NCBI RefSeq assembly: GCF_900110955.1 | Contig: NZ_FOFR01000020.1 | Coordinates: 1-64,000, forward strand | Direction: 5' to 3' | DNA length: 64,000 nucleotides | Source of the DNA: Lentzea xinjiangensis | GTDB lineage: Bacteria; Actinomycetota; Actinomycetes; Mycobacteriales; Pseudonocardiaceae | Shown: positions 15,837-23,616 of the stretch, piece by piece | Numbering within the stretch: position 1 is the stretch's first letter | Layout of the letters: each line of letters opens with the position of its first letter | Made by a program: the position numbers and the translations under genes | The notes under the pieces: model-generated | Seen by the model: only the letters and a program-made list of their open reading frames with translations | Databases searched by the model: none | Told to the model about the DNA's origin: nothing

Positions 15837-16735
15837 ACCTCGCGACCCTCGGGTACAGCGCCGGGTGGCGGCTGATCCGCCTGCTGCCGGAGTCGTGGGC
15901 GCGCGGGTTGTTCCGCGTGGGTGCCGACCTCGCGGCTCGGCGTGGTGGGGCGAGCGTCGAGCAGTTGCGCACGAACCTGCGCCGGGTCGTTCCGCGGGCC
16001 GGCGAGGAAGAGCTCGACGAACTGGTGCGCGACTCGCTGCGGTCGTACGCGCGCTACTGGTGCGAGGCGTTCCGGTTGCCGTCGATGGACTTGCGCGCCG
16101 CCTACGCGAAGCGCAGGTTCCAGGTGTCCGGCCAGGAGAACCTCGACGCGGCGCTGGAGAACGGCACCGGTGCGGTGGCCGCCCTCCCGCACAGCGGCAA
16201 CTGGGACATGGCCGGGGTCTGGCTCGTCGGCCACTCCGGCACGTTCACGACGGTGGCCGAGCGGTTGAAGCCCGAGTCGCTGTACCGCAAGTTCGTGGAG
16301 TTCCGGGAGACCCTCGGCTTCGAGGTGCTGCCGCTGAGCGGCGGCGACCGTCCACCCGCGACTGTGCTGGCCGAGCGGCTGCGCGCCAACAAGGTCGTGT
16401 GCCTGCTGAGCGACCGCGACCTGACCTCGTCCGGCGTGCCGGTGACGTTCTTCGGCGAGCAGACCATGATGCCCGCCGGTCCCGCGCACCTCGCGGCCAC
16501 GACCGGCGCCGCGCTGCTGCCGGTGGGCTGCTGGTTCACCGAGGACGGCTGGCACTTCCGCATCCACCCGCCGATCAAGGTCAGCACCGTCCAGGCCGCC
16601 ACCCAGGCCATCGCCGACGTGTTCGCCGCCGACATCGCCGCGCACCCCGCCGACTGGCACATGATGCAGAAGCTCTGGCTCGCCGACCTGCCGGAGAGCC
16701 GCCGCGCCGCACTGGCCAGGAGGCTCGCGCGGTGA
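15833..16735 (+). CDS. phosphatidylinositol mannoside acyltransferase
   Basis: Membrane-associated acyltransferase of the LpxL/HtrB (LPLAT) family, 300 residues, which in mycobacteria (Rv2611c/PatA) acylates the 6-position of the PimA-added mannose. The catalytic HxxxxD is His120 to Asp125 (HSGNWD), and the downstream block MMPAGPAHLAATTGAALLP is typical. GTG at 15833 overlaps the pgsA stop and has GGGAGG before it, so the longer in-frame reading starting inside pgsA is rejected. Its product acts between PimA and later PIM steps at the inner membrane face. Confidence 0.92.
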   Translation: MNLATLGYSAGWRLIRLLPESWARGLFRVGADLAARRGGASVEQLRTNLRRVVPRAGEEELDELVRDSLRSYARYWCEAFRLPSMDLRAAYAKRRFQVSGQENLDAALENGTGAVAALPHSGNWDMAGVWLVGHSGTFTTVAERLKPESLYRKFVEFRETLGFEVLPLSGGDRPPATVLAERLRANKVVCLLSDRDLTSSGVPVTFFGEQTMMPAGPAHLAATTGAALLPVGCWFTEDGWHFRIHPPIKVSTVQAATQAIADVFAADIAAHPADWHMMQKLWLADLPESRRAALARRLAR

Positions 16736-16748
16736 AGGGCGTGGCCAG

Positions 16749-17861
16749 GTGAAGGTCGGGATCGTCTGCCCGTACTCCCTCGACGTGCCGGGGGGAGTGC
16801 AGGCCCACGTCGTCGACCTCGCGCGCGCCCTGATCCGGCTCGGCCACTCGGTGAACGTGCTCGCGCCCGCCGACGACGACCAGGAGCTGCCCGAGTTCGT
16901 CACCTCCGCCGGCCGCGCGGTCGGCATCCCGTACAACGGGTCGGTGGCGCGGTTGTCGTTCGGCCCCGTCTCCTACGCGCGGGTCCGCCGCTGGATCGAC
17001 GAGCACGAGTTCGACGTCCTGCACCTGCACGAGCCCACGGCGCCGTCGCTGTCGTTCCTGGCGCTGGTGGTAGCGGACGGCCCGATCGTCGCCACGTTCC
17101 ACACCTCCACCCAGCGCTCCAAGATGCTGGCGGCGTTCCAGGGCTTCCTGCAACCGTTCCTGGAGAAGGTCACCGCCCGCATCGCGGTCTCCGCGCTGGC
17201 CAGGCGCGTCCAGGTCGAGCACCTCGGCGGTGACGCCGTGGAGATCCCGAACGGCGTCGACGTCGACTTCTTCGCCTCGGCGTCCACTTTGGACGGCTAT
17301 CCGCGGCCGGGCGGCACCATCGGCTTCGTCGGCCGCTACGACGAGCCGCGCAAGGGCATGCCGATCCTGTGGGAGGCGTTCGGGCTGATCGCCGACGAGT
17401 TCCCCGACCTGAGGCTGCTCGTCGTCGGCCGCGGCGAGAGCCCGTTCGACGGTCCGTTCGCCTCGCGGGTCGACCTGCTGGGCCAGGTGAGCGACGAGGA
17501 CAAGGCGAGGATGCTGCGCAGTGTCGACGTCTACGTCGCCCCGAACACCGGCGGTGAGTCCTTCGGCATCATCCTGACCGAGGCCATGTCCGCCGGCACC
17601 GCCGTGGTGGCCTCGGACCTCGACGCGTTCCGGCGCGTGCTGGACGACGGCAAGGCTGGCGTGCTGTTCCCCGTCGGCGACGCCGCCGCCCTGGCCGGGG
17701 CGCTGCGTTCCGTGCTGAGCGACAGCGCTCTGCGCGCCGAGTACGTCGACCTGGCTTCGCAACGGGTGCAGGCCTTCGACTGGTCCGTGGTGGCGAGCCA
17801 GGTCCTGCGCGTCTACGAGACCGCCATCGCCGCCGACCCCCGCCGGGTGGGCGAGGCATGA
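16749..17861 (+). CDS. pimA: phosphatidylinositol alpha-mannosyltransferase
   Basis: GT4-family GT-B glycosyltransferase that moves mannose from GDP-mannose to the 2-position of inositol in PI, starting PIM synthesis. 370 residues; N-terminal acceptor domain begins KVGIVCPYSLDVPGGVQAHV with the glycine loop, HLHEPTAPS follows, and the C-terminal donor domain has VGRYDEPRKGMPILWEAF and the nucleotide-sugar site NTGGESFGIILTEAMSAG with the ExxE pair. Starts with GTG 13 bp after the acyltransferase gene. Position and sequence agree with mycobacterial Rv2610c. Confidence 0.95.
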   Translation: MKVGIVCPYSLDVPGGVQAHVVDLARALIRLGHSVNVLAPADDDQELPEFVTSAGRAVGIPYNGSVARLSFGPVSYARVRRWIDEHEFDVLHLHEPTAPSLSFLALVVADGPIVATFHTSTQRSKMLAAFQGFLQPFLEKVTARIAVSALARRVQVEHLGGDAVEIPNGVDVDFFASASTLDGYPRPGGTIGFVGRYDEPRKGMPILWEAFGLIADEFPDLRLLVVGRGESPFDGPFASRVDLLGQVSDEDKARMLRSVDVYVAPNTGGESFGIILTEAMSAGTAVVASDLDAFRRVLDDGKAGVLFPVGDAAALAGALRSVLSDSALRAEYVDLASQRVQAFDWSVVASQVLRVYETAIAADPRRVGEA

Positions 17862-18808
17862 CCACGGCACTGGTCGTGGTGGTCGTGGCACTGCTGCTGG
17901 CCACCTGGATCCTCAGGACCGCGAACCGCCTGGACCGCCTGCACGTGCGCACCGACGCCGCCTGGGCCGCCCTGGACGCCGCACTGGCCCGCCGCGCCGT
18001 CGTGGTGCGCGCCCTGCTGGACCCCGCCCTGTCCGCTGCCGCCTCCCGCGCCGAGTCGGCCACGCGCGCCGAACGCGAGCTCGCCGAGAACGAGCTCTCG
18101 GCCCTGCTGGGCACGCTGGACAGGTCCTCCCTCGCCCCGGCGCTGGCCTTCGAGCTGGCCGACGCCGAGGAACGCGTGATGCTCGCCCGCCGCGTGCACA
18201 ACGACGCCGTGCGCGACACGCTGCTCCAGCGCCGCCGCCGGATCGTGCGCTGGCTGCGGCTGGCGGGCACCGCGCCCCAGCCGTCGTACTTCGAGATCGC
18301 CGAGCCCGTCGCGCCCTCCGACGCCGTGATGCTGACGCCGCGGCCGTCGGCCCGCGTGGTGCTGACGGACTCCTCCGGCCGCGTGCTGCTGTTCCACGGC
18401 TTCGACCCGGCCCGTCCGCAGGAGCTGTTCTGGTTCACCGTCGGCGGTGGCGTCGAGGACGGCGAGGAGCTGCGGGACGCGGCCGTCCGCGAGGCCTTCG
18501 AGGAGACCGGCGTGAAGCTCGCGCCCGAGTCACTGGTCGGCCCGGTGTGGCGGCGTCGCGCGGTGTTCAGCTTCGGTGGCACGACGTTCGACGCGGAGGA
18601 GTGGTTCTTCCACGCCTCCGTCGATGGGCTCGACGTGGACACCTCGGGGTTCGACGACGTCGAAGAGGCCAGCATCTCCGGCTACCGGTGGTGGAGCGCG
18701 GAGGAGCTGGCAGCCACCGAGGAGACCGTCTACCCCGCGCAGCTCTCCCAGTTGCTCTCCGGGCTGCTCTCGAAAGCGTGGGACGGGGAAACGCGCACCG
18801 TCCGGTAG
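17858..18808 (+). CDS. membrane-anchored LemA-like/NUDIX hydrolase fusion
   Basis: 316 residues. An N-terminal membrane helix (4-20) is followed by a helical LemA-like region (about 24-135, with NRLDRLHVRTDAAWAALDAAL) and a C-terminal NUDIX domain (about 160-300). The NUDIX box at 197-219 is complete (G-x5-E-x7-REAFEETGV), so pyrophosphohydrolase activity is expected. The start overlaps the pimA stop (ATGA). The corresponding mycobacterial gene Rv2609c has the same position. Function in PIM synthesis is unknown; clearing a nucleotide by-product such as GDP-mannose or CDP-lipid is a guess. Confidence 0.9.
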   Translation: MTTALVVVVVALLLATWILRTANRLDRLHVRTDAAWAALDAALARRAVVVRALLDPALSAAASRAESATRAERELAENELSALLGTLDRSSLAPALAFELADAEERVMLARRVHNDAVRDTLLQRRRRIVRWLRLAGTAPQPSYFEIAEPVAPSDAVMLTPRPSARVVLTDSSGRVLLFHGFDPARPQELFWFTVGGGVEDGEELRDAAVREAFEETGVKLAPESLVGPVWRRRAVFSFGGTTFDAEEWFFHASVDGLDVDTSGFDDVEEASISGYRWWSAEELAATEETVYPAQLSQLLSGLLSKAWDGETRTVR

Positions 18809-18843
18809 CTCGTTCGCCGTGGGGAAGATCGAGGCAGAAGAAC

Positions 18844-18881
18844 GGGCGGCGTCGCGGCAGAGAGCTGCCGGGACGCCGCCC
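18844..18881. terminator. hairpin between convergent NUDIX and small membrane protein genes
   Basis: Outer arms GGGCGGCGTC (18844-18853) and GACGCCGCCC (18872-18881), inner arms CGGCAG and CTGCCG, with an AGAG loop and one unpaired G on each side. It can end both transcripts. Confidence 0.7.
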
Positions 18882-18896
18882 ATTCCTGGAGCGGCC

Positions 18897-19088
18897 TTAT
18901 TCGAGCCTCTCGCCGTTCTTCTTGGAGCGTGCGGAGACGACGGTGGCGATGAGCACGGCAAGCGCTGCCACGGCGATCGGCACACCCACCAGAGCCGGTA
19001 CCGGTGAGCCCTCGATCGTGGGCAGCATCGCCCCGAGACCGATCATCACCGCACTGGCGATGCAGATTGTCTTCTGGCGAGAGTTCAA
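18897..19088 (-). CDS. small two-helix membrane protein, partner of the secreted Cys-rich protein
   Basis: 63 residues: two hydrophobic helices (about 7-23 and 31-51) and a basic tail SARSKKNGERLE. It starts 18 bp after the secreted Cys-rich protein gene on the same strand. Short membrane proteins directly behind peptide bacteriocin precursors are often immunity or export factors, which is the basis for proposing an immunity role. No family recognised. Confidence 0.65.
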   Translation of the reverse strand: MNSRQKTICIASAVMIGLGAMLPTIEGSPVPALVGVPIAVAALAVLIATVVSARSKKNGERLE

Positions 19089-19106
19089 GGTGCCGCCTCC
19101 TCGGGA

Positions 19107-19946
19107 CTAGCCTTGACTTGCTTCAGCGACGCAACCGGCGATGTTCGCCTGAGTGACACCCGCTGCCGCAAGAATGCACAGCAGACATCCGGTACCGGCC
19201 GAGATGACGCACGCGGCAGAGCACGCGACGGCGATCGCGGTCACAACAGCCCATGGTATACCAAGCCCGGCAAGGCAATCGTTCAGCCTCTCCCAGAATC
19301 CGTCGGAAGCCGCGGAAAGGGTGGTCGCGGGAACAACGCCGGTGTCACGAACCTGTCCATCGGAAGATGCGATCTTGTTGAGGGACAGCACGCCGTTGTT
19401 CCAGACGGTCACGTGCGCGGAGTTGTTCTCCGCGCCGGAAATGACCATCTCGGTGGTGGCGACCACCGCGCCGGTCCTGGAGTCGAACGTCACCCCCAGC
19501 ACGCTCGCCCTGGCCAGGTTCGTCCCGGCGAGGGGAAGGCGCAGGATCGATGGCCCGTCGCCGTTCTTCGGCGTGTAGGCCGTGGCTGAGGCGACGTCGA
19601 ACTTGGCGCCGCTCGGGAGGTGCGTCGTGATGGTGCCCGACTCGACGGCCCGTCGGACGTGTTCCGTCAGCCGCTCGGTGAGGCTCAGGTCCCCTTTGCT
19701 GAACGTCTCCGAGAAGACCTGTGAGCTCTTCTCCAGCTTCCCGAGAGTCGCTTTCACCTCGCCGGGAACGTCTCCGGGCAGCGACATGAGGCCAGGCCCG
19801 GAATCCTGTGAAACAGGCGCCTCACCCGTCCTGGGCGTCGCGCTTGCGCTGTGGCCGACACTTCCGAATGCAACCGCTGTCACCAGCACGGTGGCCACCG
19901 TGAAAGCGTGGCGTAATCCGTGGTGGTCGCGGAACAGTGACTTCAA
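19107..19946 (-). CDS. secreted protein with C-terminal hydrophobic six-Cys module (bacteriocin-precursor-like)
   Basis: 279 residues: signal peptide (about 1-36, ending SASA), a polar middle domain (about 50-215), and a hydrophobic C-terminal module 223-279 with six Cys at 224, 242, 246, 254, 257 and 272 (spacing C-x17-C-x3-C-x7-C-x2-C-x14-C) and Gly/Ala-rich helical stretches. This layout resembles halocin C8-type precursors, where the Cys-rich tail is the mature bacteriocin and the N-terminal part acts as immunity protein. The resemblance is by architecture from memory, not alignment. TTG start with GGGGGA upstream. Base composition is lower in GC than the neighbours, hinting at acquisition. 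Confidence 0.6.
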   Translation of the reverse strand: MKSLFRDHHGLRHAFTVATVLVTAVAFGSVGHSASATPRTGEAPVSQDSGPGLMSLPGDVPGEVKATLGKLEKSSQVFSETFSKGDLSLTERLTEHVRRAVESGTITTHLPSGAKFDVASATAYTPKNGDGPSILRLPLAGTNLARASVLGVTFDSRTGAVVATTEMVISGAENNSAHVTVWNNGVLSLNKIASSDGQVRDTGVVPATTLSAASDGFWERLNDCLAGLGIPWAVVTAIAVACSAACVISAGTGCLLCILAAAGVTQANIAGCVAEASQG

Positions 19947-20383
19947 ATCATTTCCCCCAGAGATTGGCGTGCGATACCGGCGATCTGGATGCCGACGGCC
20001 GGTCGAACACGCGTGGTGCGGATTTCCTGATCAGCTCGGGAGCGGGTTCCCACGCCCACTTCGCGCTTTGCGCAGGCTGAACTGGCGCACTTCTTCCTCG
20101 GCGTCGACGCGTCGCGGAAGAAGGCGGCGAAACTGATCCCCCATGCCCCCAGGCATTTCGCTGAACGGCGAAGCCGTGCAACTCGGGCTGATTCGGGCCC
20201 TGATGCCTTCGTACTCCTATCCGCACGCCCGCAGCACCGATTTGTGATCCGCGTCACAGCATGGGTCTGAATTTGTCCGATTAGGTCGTTCCGGCGCGGA
20301 ACCTGCCAAATCCGGCGGTCGGCCGGGCGCGGAGGGCGCCACTTGTTGTGCCCTCGGTGGGCAGTGGCACCCCTTCGCGGTCC
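19947..20383. other. 437-bp intergenic region with no convincing gene
   Basis: Less GC-rich than the surroundings. A minus-strand open frame (20257 to 19943, 104 codons) and a plus-strand frame without a start codon through 20080-20270 look like random Arg/Ser/Ala-rich translations. The promoter of the secreted-protein gene should lie here. Possibly remnants of a decayed gene. Confidence 0.5.
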
Positions 20384-21376
20384 TCAAACCTGCGGTATCA
20401 CGGCCGATCCGTACGCGTCGCGCGTCTTGTCCTTCTCGTCGTGCATCAGGTACAGCGCGAAGTTGTCGACGCCGATCTCCTTCAGCTCCTGCAACCGTTC
20501 GACGTGCGCCGACTCCGGCCCGACCAGGCAGAACCGGTCCACGATCGCGTCCGGCACGAAGTCCGTGGAACGGTTGCCCGCCCTGCCGTGGTGGGCGTAG
20601 TCGTAGCCCTCGCGGTCCTTGATGTAGTCGGTCAGGGCCTTGGGCACGACGCCGGAGTCGCCGTACCGCGCGACGAGGTCCGCGACGTGGTTGCCGACCA
20701 TGCCGCCGAACCACCGGAGCTGGTCGCGCTGGTGCGCCAGGTCCGTTCCCACGTAGGCCGGTGCCGCCACGCACATCGTGATGGCCGACGGGTCCCGGCC
20801 GGCGGCCACCGCCGCCTCGCGGACCGAGCCGATCGTCCAGCGCGCGATGTCCGGGTCGGCGGTCTGCAGGATGAAGCCGTCGGCCTGCTCACCGACCATC
20901 CTCAACGCCTTCGGGCCGTACGCGGCCATCCAGATCTCGAGCTTCCCGTTGCGCACCCACGGGATCTGCACGGCGGTGCCGTGGTGTTCGACCGAACGGC
21001 CCTCCGCGAGCTCCTTGATCACGTGCATCGCGGAACCGAGGACCGCCAGGGAGGCGGGCTTCTGGCCGATCACGCGGCGGGCCGAGTCGCCGCGGCCGAT
21101 GCCGCAGACCATGCGGTTGCCGAACATGTCGTTCAGAGTCGCGAACAGCGACGCCGTCACCGACCAGTCGCGGGTCGACGGGTTGGTGACCATCGGGCCC
21201 ACGACCAGGTCGCGGGTGGCCGCCAGCACCTGCGAGTAGATGACGAACGGCTCCTGCCACAGCACGCAGGAGTCGAACGTCCAGCCGTAGCGGAAGCCGC
21301 AGTCCTCGGCGGCGCGAAGACCCGCCACCACGTCCCGCGCCGGCGGGTCGGTCTGCAGCACGATGCCGAAGTCCAC
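20384..21376 (-). CDS. LLM-class (F420-dependent-type) oxidoreductase of the pyrimidine degradation operon
   Basis: 330-residue luciferase-like TIM-barrel protein. The sequence matches the LLM family found beside dihydropyrimidinase genes (TIGR03842 type, from memory): DFGIVLQTDPP, the FDSCVLWQEPF stretch and GNRMVCGIGRGDSARRVIG. The cofactor is likely F420 but FMN cannot be excluded. It is the last gene of the NCS1 transporter-ureidopropionase-dihydropyrimidinase operon, 15 bp behind the hydantoinase gene. No dihydropyrimidine dehydrogenase of the PreA/PreT type is in the window, so this enzyme may perform a pyrimidine redox step. That is a hypothesis. Confidence 0.85.
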   Translation of the reverse strand: MDFGIVLQTDPPARDVVAGLRAAEDCGFRYGWTFDSCVLWQEPFVIYSQVLAATRDLVVGPMVTNPSTRDWSVTASLFATLNDMFGNRMVCGIGRGDSARRVIGQKPASLAVLGSAMHVIKELAEGRSVEHHGTAVQIPWVRNGKLEIWMAAYGPKALRMVGEQADGFILQTADPDIARWTIGSVREAAVAAGRDPSAITMCVAAPAYVGTDLAHQRDQLRWFGGMVGNHVADLVARYGDSGVVPKALTDYIKDREGYDYAHHGRAGNRSTDFVPDAIVDRFCLVGPESAHVERLQELKEIGVDNFALYLMHDEKDKTRDAYGSAVIPQV

Positions 21377-21391
21377 GGATGACGCCCTTTC

Positions 21392-22777
21392 TCAGACGAG
21401 GTACTGGTTGAGGTCGCGGGACACGAACCGGCCGTGCCCCGTCGAGCCGTGGTAGGCGCCATCGGCGATCACCTTGCGGCCGCGGGAGAACACGGTGTCC
21501 ACCCGCCCGGTCACCTCGAAGCCCTCGTAGGCCGAGTAGTCCACGGCCATGTGGTGGGTCTCGGCGGAGATCGTCTGCACCGCCGCGGGGTCGTAGACCA
21601 CGACGTCCGCGTCCGCTCCGGGAGCGATCACGCCCTTGCGCGGGTACATGCCGAACATCCGCGCCGGGGTGGTGGAGGCGATCTCGACCCAGCGCTCGCG
21701 GGTGATCTCGCCCTTCACGACGCCCTGGTGCAGCAGGTCGACGCGGTGCTCGACGCCGGGCATGCCGTTGGGGATCTTGGAGAAGTCGCCGACGCCGAGC
21801 TGCTTCTGGTCCTTGAAGCAGAACGGGCAGTGGTCGGTGCTCACCACCGAGAGGTCGTTGGTCCGCAGCCCCCGCCACAGCGACGACTGGTGCTCCTTCG
21901 GCCGCAACGGGGGCGATGCCACGTACTTCGCGCCCTCGAAGCCCGGACGTGCCAGGTCCTCCAGCGACAGGTACAGGTACTGCGGGCACGTCTCGGCGAA
22001 CACGTTCTGGCCCGTGTCCCGCGCGGCCGTGACGGCGTCCAGTGCCTGCGCCGCCGACAGGTGCACGACGTACAAGGGGGAACCGGTCACCTTCGCGAGC
22101 TGGATCGCCCGCGACGTGGCCTCGCCCTCCAGCTCCGGCGGCCGGGTCAGGCCGTGCTGGACCGGGTCGCCCAGGCCGTTCGCGAGCGCCTGCGCGACGA
22201 GCTGGTCGATCGCGATGCCGTTCTCCGCGTGCATCATGATCGTGGCACCGGTCTCGCGGGCCTTCTGCATGGCGCGCAGGATCTCGCCGTCGGTGGCGTA
22301 GAAGACGCCGGGGTAGGCCATGAACATCTTGAAGCTGTTCACGCCCTGCGCGATGCACGACTCCATCTCCTTGAGCGACTGGTCGTGCACGTCGGAGATG
22401 ATCATGTGGAAGCCGTAGTCGACCGCGCAGTTGCCGTCGGCCTTGGCGTGCCACCTGTCCAGTGTGGACAGCAGGGAGCCGCCCTTGGGCTGCACGGCGA
22501 AGTCGACGATCGTGGTCGTGCCGCCCCACGCCGCCGCGGTCGTGCCGGTCTCGAACGTGTCCGCGGACTGCGTGCCGCCGAACGGCATCTCCATGTGCGT
22601 GTGCACGTCGATGCCGCCGGGGATGACGTACTTCCCCGCCGCGTCGACCTCCTCGTCCGCCCGCACCGAGAACCCCGGCGTGACCAGGGCGGCGATGTGC
22701 TCTCCCTCGATCAGCACGTCGGCGGCGTGCGAGCCGGTCGCGTTGATGACCAGTCCGTTGCGGATGAGCGTGCTCAC
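21392..22777 (-). CDS. hydA: dihydropyrimidinase
   Basis: Zn-dependent cyclic amidohydrolase that opens dihydrouracil/dihydrothymine to N-carbamoyl-beta-amino acids; second step of reductive pyrimidine breakdown. 461 residues with all metal ligands visible: His59 and His61 (DVHTH), the carbamylated Lys150 (FKMFMAYPG), His183 (MMHAENG), His239 (VVHLS) and Asp315 (STDHCPF). GTG at 22777 overlaps the stop of the upstream ureidopropionase gene. A hydantoinase role on other substrates is possible, but the neighbours fit uracil degradation. Confidence 0.94.
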   Translation of the reverse strand: MSTLIRNGLVINATGSHAADVLIEGEHIAALVTPGFSVRADEEVDAAGKYVIPGGIDVHTHMEMPFGGTQSADTFETGTTAAAWGGTTTIVDFAVQPKGGSLLSTLDRWHAKADGNCAVDYGFHMIISDVHDQSLKEMESCIAQGVNSFKMFMAYPGVFYATDGEILRAMQKARETGATIMMHAENGIAIDQLVAQALANGLGDPVQHGLTRPPELEGEATSRAIQLAKVTGSPLYVVHLSAAQALDAVTAARDTGQNVFAETCPQYLYLSLEDLARPGFEGAKYVASPPLRPKEHQSSLWRGLRTNDLSVVSTDHCPFCFKDQKQLGVGDFSKIPNGMPGVEHRVDLLHQGVVKGEITRERWVEIASTTPARMFGMYPRKGVIAPGADADVVVYDPAAVQTISAETHHMAVDYSAYEGFEVTGRVDTVFSRGRKVIADGAYHGSTGHGRFVSRDLNQYLV

Positions 22778-23616
22778 GGCGTCACCAGACCCTCGTAGGT
22801 GTCCGGCCGGCGGTCGCGGTAGAACGCCCACGTGTCGCGCACCTCGGTCAGCAGGTCGAGGTCGAGGTCGCGCACCACGAGCTCCTCCTCGGTGTCGGAC
22901 GCGGCGTCGCCGACGAGCTGCCCGCGCGGCGAGACGAAGTACGTCTGGCCGTAGAACTCGTTGTCACCCAACGGTTCCACGCCTACCCGGTTGATCGCGC
23001 CGACGAAGTACTCGTTCGCGACGGCCGCGGCGGGCTGCTCCAGCCGCCACAGGTACTCGCTCAGCGACCGCGAGGTCGCCGACGGGTTGAACACGATCCT
23101 CGCGCCCGCGAGGCCCAGGGCGCGCCAGCCCTCGGGGAAGTGGCGCTCGTAGCAGATGTAGACGCCGATGCGGCCGGCCGCGGTGTCGAAGACCGGGTAG
23201 CCGAGGTTGCCCGGCTTGAAGTAGAACTTCTCCCAGAAGCCCTTGACCTGCGGGATGTGGTTCTTGCGGTACTTGCCGAGGTAGGTGCCGTCCGCGTCGA
23301 TCACGGCCGCGGTGTTGTAGTAGACGCCCGGCTGCTCCACCTCGTACATCGGCACGATCAGCACGATGCTGTGCTGGGCGGCGACCTCCTGCATCAGCCG
23401 CGTCGTGGGGCCGTCCGGGATCGCCTCCGTGTAGGAGTAGAAGTCCGCGTCCTGCACCTGGCAGAAGTACGGGCCGTAGAACAGCTCCTGCAGGCACAGC
23501 ACCTGCGCGCCCTGCGAGGCCGCGGCACGGATGTGCTCGACCGCGTTCGCGATCATCGACTCCTTGTCGCCGGTCCACTTCTGCTGGACGAGCGCCGCCC
23601 GGATGATGTTGCTCAC
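22774..23616 (-). CDS. beta-ureidopropionase (N-carbamoyl-beta-alanine amidohydrolase, nitrilase superfamily)
   Basis: Hydrolyses N-carbamoyl-beta-alanine to beta-alanine, CO2 and ammonia. The nitrilase Glu-Lys-Cys triad is Glu44 (LQELF), Lys118 (RKNHIPQ) and Cys155 (ICYERHFPEG) in a 280-residue product. GTG at 23616 has AGGAGA seven bases upstream and overlaps the stop of the NCS1 gene (GTGA); the long in-frame reading to 24993 runs inside that gene and is rejected. Confidence 0.93.
   Translation of the reverse strand: MSNIIRAALVQQKWTGDKESMIANAVEHIRAAASQGAQVLCLQELFYGPYFCQVQDADFYSYTEAIPDGPTTRLMQEVAAQHSIVLIVPMYEVEQPGVYYNTAAVIDADGTYLGKYRKNHIPQVKGFWEKFYFKPGNLGYPVFDTAAGRIGVYICYERHFPEGWRALGLAGARIVFNPSATSRSLSEYLWRLEQPAAAVANEYFVGAINRVGVEPLGDNEFYGQTYFVSPRGQLVGDAASDTEEELVVRDLDLDLLTEVRDTWAFYRDRRPDTYEGLVTP

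Noticed and set aside
19943..20257. 104-codon minus-strand open frame upstream of the secreted Cys-rich protein
   Set aside because: Low-complexity composition, no ribosome binding site or recognisable domain, and it overlaps the expected promoter.
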